From the NCBI RefSeq assembly GCF_012927245.1, contig NZ_JABBGE010000003.1, forward strand, positions 62,001-126,000: a stretch of 64,000 bases of DNA. Reading direction: 5' to 3'. Positions 58,753-64,000 of this stretch are shown piece by piece. The notes below the pieces were generated by a model, which ran no database searches, was not told the DNA's origin, and saw only the letters and a list, made by a program, of their open reading frames with translations. The position numbers and the translations under genes were made by a program. The DNA comes from Streptomyces sp. R302 (GTDB lineage Bacteria; Actinomycetota; Actinomycetes; Streptomycetales; Streptomycetaceae). The first letter of the stretch is position 1; every line of letters begins with the position of its first letter.

Positions 58753-61059
58753 CTACTTCGCGGCCGGGTTGGCCACGGTGATCGTCAGGTCGTCGCCGGC
58801 GTCGCCGGTGACGGTGACCTTCACGCCGTGTCCGGCGACCTTGACGCTGGCCTGCGGCGCCGAGGTGTCGTAGTAGGCGTTCGGGTCGGTGTCGTCGAAG
58901 ACCGGGATGCCCGGGACCGACGGCGCGCAGGCGGCGAGGGTCTCGACGGTCTGCTGCTTGCCCTTGCCGGCCAGGACCTCGGTGTGGAGGCAGGTGGCGT
59001 CGGTGGCCTCCAGGCCGAAGGTGGCGTCGAAGGGCTGGCGGCGGTTGCTGGGCGCGGCGCCGTTCGGGTAGGTGAACGGGGTCGGGCGGGCGTCGACGGC
59101 CATGGCGGAGCCGCCGCCGGGGTGGTTGCTGACGTTGTTGTCGTCGAAGGACCGGTCGACGTACCAGACGAGCATGCCGTTCTGGTAGCGGAAGTACTCG
59201 ACCCGGTCGGGGGCGGTCAGCGGCTGGCTGAACTGGTACGGGCCCTCGGCGAGGAGCGCGTCGGCGCCGACGTACTCGCGGTTCTCCACCAGGTAGTACT
59301 GCGGGTAGGTGGCGGACTCGGTGCCGGTGGAGACCTTCCAACGGCCCTGCGCGGTCCAGCCGTTGAGACCCTGCTCGACGTCGTCCGCGATCAGGGTCGT
59401 ACCGCCGCTGGACAGCGAGATGTCGTCCAGGAAGGCGCCGGCGAGGTGCACGCCGCCGTCGGTCTGGTAGCGGAAGCGGAAGAGGGACGGCTGACCGGCG
59501 GCGTCGTACGAGAACCGCAGGGTCGTCCACCTGCCGGCCGAGGAGCCGTCGACGGCCGCGCCGGCACGGAGCCAGTTCGCCCCGCCGTCGAGGGAGTACT
59601 CGGCGAAGAGGTAGTCGTAGTCCGCCTCGATCTCGTACCAGGCGCTCGCCTTCACGGTGACGCGCGGGGCGGCCGGGACGGAGCGGGTGAGGGCCTGGTT
59701 GAGGCCGTCCGCCGAGCCGGTCCACCAGGCGTTCGCGCCGGAGGTCGGGGTGGCGTAGGTGGTGCTGGCGGCCTTGTCCGGGAGCGCGACACGGACGGCC
59801 TGCGCCTTGCCGGCCTCCTGGAGGGCGGCCGGGCTGAGGGTGTAGCTGCCGTCGGACCCGAGCGGCGCGTCGACGTAGTCGAGCCAGCCCAGGAACAGCT
59901 TCTCCTCGGCGCCCATCAGACCCGGGTGGGTGCCGATGCCCGCGTTGGCGGCGTCGCCGTGGCCGAGCCAGGAGCCGGAGCTCATCAGCGTCCAGAAGGC
60001 GGTGGAGTTCTCGCCGCCGTCGGTGTCGTAGTAGTCCGGCAGGCCGAGGTCGTGGCCGAACTCGTGGCAGAAGACGCCGAGTCCGCCGTTCTCGCCCTCG
60101 GTGGTGTAGTCGCCGAGCCAGTACTTGGACTGCCCGATGCGGGCGCCGCCGGCCTTGTTCTGCGTACCGGCCACCTCGGGCCCGGTCAGCCCGTAGTCGT
60201 CGCCGTTCACGTACCACCGGTGGGACCAGATGGCGTCCTCGCCCTGGGCGCCGCCGCCGGCGTCCTCGCCCATGCCGGCGTGGACGGCCTGGAAGTGGTC
60301 GATGTAGCCGTCGGCCTCGTCGAAGTTCCCGTCGTGGTCCCAGTCGTTGCGGTCCCAGACGTCGAACTGGGCGAGGTACGCGTCGATCTCGGCGGGCGTC
60401 TTGCCGGCCGCGATCTGCGCGTCCCACCAGGCGTCGCCGGTGTCCTGGATGAACGCCCACGAACCGCCGTTGTCCTCCACGGAGTTGTCGCCGTAGGCGG
60501 AGGCGTTGCCGGGGACCTTGACCCAGTCCTCGACGACGTTGGAGACGGAGTAGGCGCCGTTCGACAGCTTCTCGTAGTACGTCTTCATCGACTCGCCCGG
60601 GCCGTTGAAGAGATTCTCGTAGTAGGCCTTGTTGAAGTCGGGGGCCCAGGCGTTGGAGTTGTCCGTCGCCCGGTCCGGCTGGGCTATCTGGTTGTGCAGC
60701 GGCCCGGGGACGGTGCCGAGCTTCCCGGACCCCTGGTCGCCGAACTCGGAGAGGATCGTGAGGATCTTCTCCTGGCGGGTGGCGGTGGTGGTCTCGGTCT
60801 CGGCGAACTTCCCCGGCGCGACCTCGACGACGCCCCGGGCGTTCGCCTTGGCCTTGCCCTTGGCGACCAGGTCGATCGCCTTCTCGCGCAGCTCGGTGCG
60901 CTGCTTGGTGAGCGGCCCGGGCCGGTTGTCGGCCCGCTGGGCCTTCGCACCGGCCTGCACCGTGTCCCGGGCCTCCTGCGCGGCGGCGGGGGTGAGCCCC
61001 GCGGCGAGGAGTGCGGTGAGCGCCGACCCGAGGGTCATGCCCACGACAATCTTCTTCAC
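58753..61059 (-). CDS. Secreted M6-family immune inhibitor A-like metalloprotease
   Basis: 768 residues from GTG 61059. A signal peptide (KKIVVGMTLGSALTALLAAG) is followed by a propeptide with LTKQRTELREKAIDLVAKGK. The M6 catalytic domain has FCHEFGHDLGLPDYYDTDGG (HExxHxxGxxD) and SSGSWLGHGDAANAG. C-terminal beta-sandwich regions include WYEIEADYDYLFAEYSLDGG. It probably degrades extracellular protein after propeptide removal. The frame is open to 61134, but GGAAGGA and the signal sequence favour GTG 61059. Confidence 0.93.
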   Translation of the reverse strand: MKKIVVGMTLGSALTALLAAGLTPAAAQEARDTVQAGAKAQRADNRPGPLTKQRTELREKAIDLVAKGKAKANARGVVEVAPGKFAETETTTATRQEKILTILSEFGDQGSGKLGTVPGPLHNQIAQPDRATDNSNAWAPDFNKAYYENLFNGPGESMKTYYEKLSNGAYSVSNVVEDWVKVPGNASAYGDNSVEDNGGSWAFIQDTGDAWWDAQIAAGKTPAEIDAYLAQFDVWDRNDWDHDGNFDEADGYIDHFQAVHAGMGEDAGGGAQGEDAIWSHRWYVNGDDYGLTGPEVAGTQNKAGGARIGQSKYWLGDYTTEGENGGLGVFCHEFGHDLGLPDYYDTDGGENSTAFWTLMSSGSWLGHGDAANAGIGTHPGLMGAEEKLFLGWLDYVDAPLGSDGSYTLSPAALQEAGKAQAVRVALPDKAASTTYATPTSGANAWWTGSADGLNQALTRSVPAAPRVTVKASAWYEIEADYDYLFAEYSLDGGANWLRAGAAVDGSSAGRWTTLRFSYDAAGQPSLFRFRYQTDGGVHLAGAFLDDISLSSGGTTLIADDVEQGLNGWTAQGRWKVSTGTESATYPQYYLVENREYVGADALLAEGPYQFSQPLTAPDRVEYFRYQNGMLVWYVDRSFDDNNVSNHPGGGSAMAVDARPTPFTYPNGAAPSNRRQPFDATFGLEATDATCLHTEVLAGKGKQQTVETLAACAPSVPGIPVFDDTDPNAYYDTSAPQASVKVAGHGVKVTVTGDAGDDLTITVANPAAK

Positions 61060-61317
61060 GTGTCTTGCGATCCTTCCGCTTGCCTCTGGGGGAATGCGGA
61101 TCGCCTGGGGGAACGATCGCCGCGAGTGTGCCACGGGGCACCCCTCCAGGAGGAGGGGTCGTCACCGATTAACGGAACCGAAATACCGGAACCGGCTCGG
61201 CTCCGGACTCCGGGCCCGGAAGCGGTTGGCTCCGGGCCCCGGGCCCCGGGAATCACCCGAGTACCGTGATCATGTTGATCGGGAAGGCGACCTGACGCGG
61301 ACCCACGGAGGGAACCG

Positions 61318-61899
61318 ATGGACAAGAAGTGGCTGCCCCTGACCGTCGTGCTCGGCGCCGCCGGGGCGGCCGTCGTGACGGCGAGCGTCTGGCCCGAAGC
61401 CGAGAAGCCACCGCCGCCCCAGATCCTGTGCCACGGCGCGCTCACCCGCCAGACCGCGGAACTGATAGACGACGGCGAGGGCGGAGAGGCCGGCGCGGAG
61501 GAGTGGGAGAGCAAGGGCCAGAGCAGCGACTACGCGGTGTTCAAGGCGTGCAGCGTGTGGCGCGTCGGCCCGGACGACGGCTCGACCCGCGGGATGTTCG
61601 GCCTGATCATCCAGGACGAGCGGCACGACTCCGGCTCCAGGAAGAACTCCGTCCCCCTCGGCGCCGGATTCAAGGGCTGGGTACGCCCCGACGAGGCCGA
61701 GGCCACCCTGCCCCCCGGCTGCGCCGCCCGCATGGGCTCGACCGCCCCGTACGTCACCGTGACGCTCACCCGGTCCTGGAACAAGGCGGAGAAGGAGGCG
61801 ATGAACCCCGCCGAACGGGACACCGCCCGCCGCGACAACGCGACCGTCGTACGCGAGGCCGCCACCCGTCTCGCCGAGCGGTACGGGTGCGCGGGGTAG
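61318..61899 (+). CDS. Small secreted or membrane-anchored protein of unknown function
   Basis: 193 residues. One N-terminal hydrophobic segment (WLPLTVVLGAAGAAVVTASV) acts as signal or anchor. The outer part has four cysteines (ILCHGAL, KACSVWR, PGCAARM, YGCAG) that could form two disulfides. It contains no enzyme motif. Similar proteins are scattered in Streptomyces genomes. The next gene starts 4 bases after its stop, so the two may be co-transcribed. Confidence 0.75.
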   Translation: MDKKWLPLTVVLGAAGAAVVTASVWPEAEKPPPPQILCHGALTRQTAELIDDGEGGEAGAEEWESKGQSSDYAVFKACSVWRVGPDDGSTRGMFGLIIQDERHDSGSRKNSVPLGAGFKGWVRPDEAEATLPPGCAARMGSTAPYVTVTLTRSWNKAEKEAMNPAERDTARRDNATVVREAATRLAERYGCAG

Positions 61900-61903
61900 G
61901 TGC

Positions 61904-62485
61904 GTGGTGACCGCCAGGCCGGGTAGGCCGCAGATGCCGGCCGAGGAGTTCGAGCGCATCGCCGCCGCCGCCGAACGCGAAGGCGTCCGGATGGAGTTCA
62001 TGCACGGCAGGCCGGGAGCCAAGGCGGAGCCGGACGGGAACCACGACGAGATCATCCGCTGGCTGACGAAGCGCTGCATGCGGCACCGCCCCGACCTGTG
62101 GCTCTACCCGGCACGCGGCCTGCGCGTCGAGCGCCACCGCAAGGGCCGCGCCAGGCCCGCCGGCACCCTGGCTCCCAAGGGCACGTTCGCAGGCCAGGGC
62201 GAATGGGCGGACCCGGGCCAGGTGGTCATGATCGTCGAGGTCACCCCCCACGACAGCGACGCCGACAGGCGCGCCCGCGAAGAGAAGCCGAGCGCGTACG
62301 CCCAGACCGGCATCCCCGTCTACCTGCTCATCGACCGGGGCACGCGCGAGACCGTCGTCCACACCGAGCCCGACGGGGACACCTACGCCCACCTCGCCCG
62401 CCGCCCCTTCGGCCGCACCATCCACCTCCCCGACCCCGTCGGCATCACCCTCGACACCGAACCCCTCAAGGACTGGGTGCGCTGA
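61904..62485 (+). CDS. Uma2-family (DUF820) PD-(D/E)XK nuclease-like protein
   Basis: 193 residues. The fold markers are MEFMHGRPGAKAEPDGNHDE (active-site Glu and Asp), a RHRPDLWLYPARGLRVERHR strand pair, WADPGQVVMIVEVTPHDSDA (D-x-n-E-V) and REEKPSAYAQTGIPVYLLID (Lys and Tyr). Uma2 proteins are very abundant in Streptomyces and cyanobacteria, often near transposons; nuclease activity is predicted but mostly unproven. It sits beside an IS element. Confidence 0.88.
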   Translation: MVTARPGRPQMPAEEFERIAAAAEREGVRMEFMHGRPGAKAEPDGNHDEIIRWLTKRCMRHRPDLWLYPARGLRVERHRKGRARPAGTLAPKGTFAGQGEWADPGQVVMIVEVTPHDSDADRRAREEKPSAYAQTGIPVYLLIDRGTRETVVHTEPDGDTYAHLARRPFGRTIHLPDPVGITLDTEPLKDWVR

Positions 62486-62702
62486 CCGGCCGGGAGCCGC
62501 GTCTTGCTGCGCGGCGCGGCGGGAGCGGTACGGGGTGAAGCGCAGCCCGTACGCAACGGGTCGGCGCCCCCGCGTGCGCGCCCGTGACCGCGTCCGTACG
62601 CGACCGATCGCCGCAACCGCCCCCAACCTGCTCCGACCTCAGCCCAAGACAAGCGACCACGGCGGCGGGAGAGCCGACCGGTCGTCCGCCACGTGGCCGT
62701 TG

Positions 62703-62727
62703 CCGAGACCGTAGTCAGGTCTCGGCA
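62703..62727 (-). ncRNA. Hairpin downstream of TnpB: likely IS right-end / omega-RNA scaffold part
   Basis: GCCGAGACC at 62703-62711 pairs perfectly with GGTCTCGGC at 62719-62727. It lies 33-58 bases past the TnpB stop on the coding strand. In IS200/IS605 elements the right-end hairpin and the 3' end of tnpB are part of the omega RNA (reRNA) that guides TnpB. The exact RNA ends and the guide segment cannot be set from one copy. Confidence 0.5.
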
Positions 62728-62760
62728 TTCCTGGCATTTCGGCCCGGAAGGTCCGTCTCA

Positions 62761-64000
62761 TCACCAAAGCGTGAGGGCTTCGGCTTGAGGACGGTCTCTC
62801 GATTCCGTCTGCCGCTGGTGCGGCAGGGTTGCGCCACCTGCCCGCCCCGTCCCCGTCTTGCGGCGGGGGCGGGTGGCGCGGGTCTTCTGGTCGGCTCCAC
62901 GAGGCTTCGGCACCGCCGGGGCGGTGTCCTGGTCTCCGGCCACTCCGGTACCAGTCACGCAGGCTGCCGCGAGCGCGGCGAGGTTGAGTGCGGCGTTGTC
63001 GTCCCGGTCGATGACCAGGCCGCAGGCGCCGCATTCGTAGGTCCGGACGTGCAGCGGCAGCTTGGCTTTCACCGCGCCGCACCCGGAGCAGGTCTTGGAG
63101 GAGGGGAACCAGCGGTTCGCGGCCACGATGCGGCAGCCGTTGCGCTGGGCCTTGTAGGTGAGCCGACGGCGGATCTCCCCGAATCCGGCGTCGGCGATAT
63201 GGCGGGCCAGGCGCGGGTTGCGGAGCATGCCGGCGACGTTGAGGTCCTCGACCACGACGGTGCCGTACTCGGCCGCCACGGCGCTGGTGAGTTTGTGCAG
63301 GGCGTCGGCGCGGAGGTTCGCAACGCGGTGGTGCACGCGGTTGCGGGCGGCATTGGCCTTCTCCCAGCGTCGGGATGGCTTCTGTCCGGTGCGCCGGTCG
63401 GGGCCCTGGCGGCGGGAGACGGTGCGGGAGGTACGGCGCAACTGCTTCAGCGCGGCATCGAGGTGCCGGGGGTTGGGCACGGTACGGATCTCGCCCATGC
63501 TGTCGGCCATCACCGCGAGGGTCTTCACCCCGAGGTCGATACCGACTGCCGCGTCGGGGCGGGCGACCTTCACGAGGTCGCGTTTGACCTCCACCTGGAA
63601 CGAGGCGAACCAGCGCCCGCGTTCATGGCGGACGGTCGCTGACAGGATGCGTGCCGTTCCGGCCTGCACGCGGGTGAGGAGCTTCACCGTGGGCTCATGC
63701 GTGCGCAGTGTGCCGAGCCGGGGCAGCGTGACATGCCGGGCGTCGGTGTCGACGCGGATGGTTCCGGTGGTGAACCGGCAGGCCAAGCGCGCCTTCCGCT
63801 TCGGCTTGAACCGGGGCGCACCCGTCCTGCGGCCCTTGCGCTTGCCGTTCTTCGACTTCGCGTAGTTGTCGAACGCGGACGACGCGTTCGTCAGGCCGGT
63901 GCTGTACGCCTCCTTGCTGTTCTCCTCCCACCAGGCGGCGAACCTCGGGTCAGTCTTCTTGGCCTCGTTGAACGCTTTCCTCAGCGCCGGCAGCGACCAG
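62761..64000 (-). CDS. tnpB: TnpB (IS200/IS605 family OrfB), N-terminus beyond the window
   Basis: The frame is open to the window edge (reading WSLPALRKAFNEAKKTDPRF from the boundary), so the protein is partial. RuvC-like catalytic residues are present: the first Asp in AVGIDLGVKTLAVMADS, Glu in VVVEDLNVAGML and the last Asp in IDRDDNAALNLAAL. The zinc finger has both CxxC pairs (KTCSGCGAVKA, YECGACG). TnpB is an RNA-guided DNA endonuclease that helps keep the element in place. No frameshift is seen; whether tnpA is present cannot be known here. Confidence 0.93.
   Translation of the reverse strand, partial: WSLPALRKAFNEAKKTDPRFAAWWEENSKEAYSTGLTNASSAFDNYAKSKNGKRKGRRTGAPRFKPKRKARLACRFTTGTIRVDTDARHVTLPRLGTLRTHEPTVKLLTRVQAGTARILSATVRHERGRWFASFQVEVKRDLVKVARPDAAVGIDLGVKTLAVMADSMGEIRTVPNPRHLDAALKQLRRTSRTVSRRQGPDRRTGQKPSRRWEKANAARNRVHHRVANLRADALHKLTSAVAAEYGTVVVEDLNVAGMLRNPRLARHIADAGFGEIRRRLTYKAQRNGCRIVAANRWFPSSKTCSGCGAVKAKLPLHVRTYECGACGLVIDRDDNAALNLAALAAACVTGTGVAGDQDTAPAVPKPRGADQKTRATRPRRKTGTGRAGGATLPHQRQTESRDRPQAEALTLW

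Noticed and set aside
62639..63082. A 147-codon open frame antisense-phased with tnpB
   Set aside because: It overlaps the TnpB C-terminus in another frame and is an Arg/Pro/Gly-rich shadow.

Overview
The window is chromosomal DNA from a Streptomyces or very close relative. The GC content is very high, nearly every third codon position is G or C, and start sites are often GTG or look leaderless. The gene content is also typical: mshA of mycothiol synthesis, phoU/phoR/phoP, carD-ispD-ispF-cysS-rlmB, msiK, a SenR/SenS/HbpS set, the diguanylate cyclase CdgB, and a DasR-type N-acetylglucosamine locus. Most of the window reads as conserved core chromosome. Calls rest on reading the sequence and on recognised motifs; no database search was run.

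Layout. 1-8.7 kb: tail of an XRE regulator, an HbhA-like protein, DUF2516, a receiver-PP2C phosphatase, a secreted NlpC/P60 hydrolase, a methyltransferase, mshA, a YbjN protein and an MFS exporter. 8.7-9.6 kb: gpmA with a clear terminator. 9.6-13.8 kb: an accessory island made of a decayed actinomycete integrative conjugative element (truncated integrase, frameshifted RepSA, truncated GGDEF protein) followed by three unrecognised genes. 14-17.8 kb: a secreted FG-GAP protein, a lipoprotein, an acetyltransferase and a 50-residue Cys-rich peptide. 17.9-21.6 kb: phoU divergent from phoR-phoP with repeated PHO-box-like sequences, an unexpected second copy of the phoP 3' end, and a PCuAC/DUF461-like lipoprotein.

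22.2-26.7 kb: carD, two strong hairpins, ispD-ispF, cysS and rlmB. 26.8-33.3 kb: a NUDIX hydrolase with an orphan 527-residue protein, a DoxX-type membrane protein, an NDP-sugar nucleotidyltransferase and msiK. 33.6-35.8 kb: a tRNA-Thr(TGT) with an odd anticodon stem, then an Mrr-like nuclease fused to a TerD-like domain. 35.9-43.2 kb: oxidoreductases, a kinase, acetyltransferases, a pentapeptide-repeat protein and small unknowns. 43.2-45.9 kb: senR-senS divergent from hbpS. 46-52.8 kb: M1 peptidase, TerD, ArfB, flavin reductase, CdgB and a membrane-anchored carbohydrate-binding protein. 52.7-57.5 kb: a PfkB sugar kinase, nagA-nagK, and a divergent sugar-binding lipoprotein with two DasR-like operators. 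57.5-64 kb: DUF3263, otsB, an M6 protease, an unknown secreted protein, a Uma2 protein, and a TnpB-bearing IS element that runs off the window.

How the genes connect. Carbon: msiK, nagK-nagA and the sugar-binding lipoprotein all carry DasR-like operator sequences, so uptake and use of amino sugars look co-regulated. Phosphate: phoU and phoRP share an intergenic region with duplicated PhoP-type half sites. Redox and stress: mshA, HbpS-SenS-SenR, two TerD modules and carD. The best candidates for unusual biology are the Mrr-TerD fusion beside the tRNA, the uncharacterised cargo beside the conjugative-element remnant, and the duplicated phoP tail.
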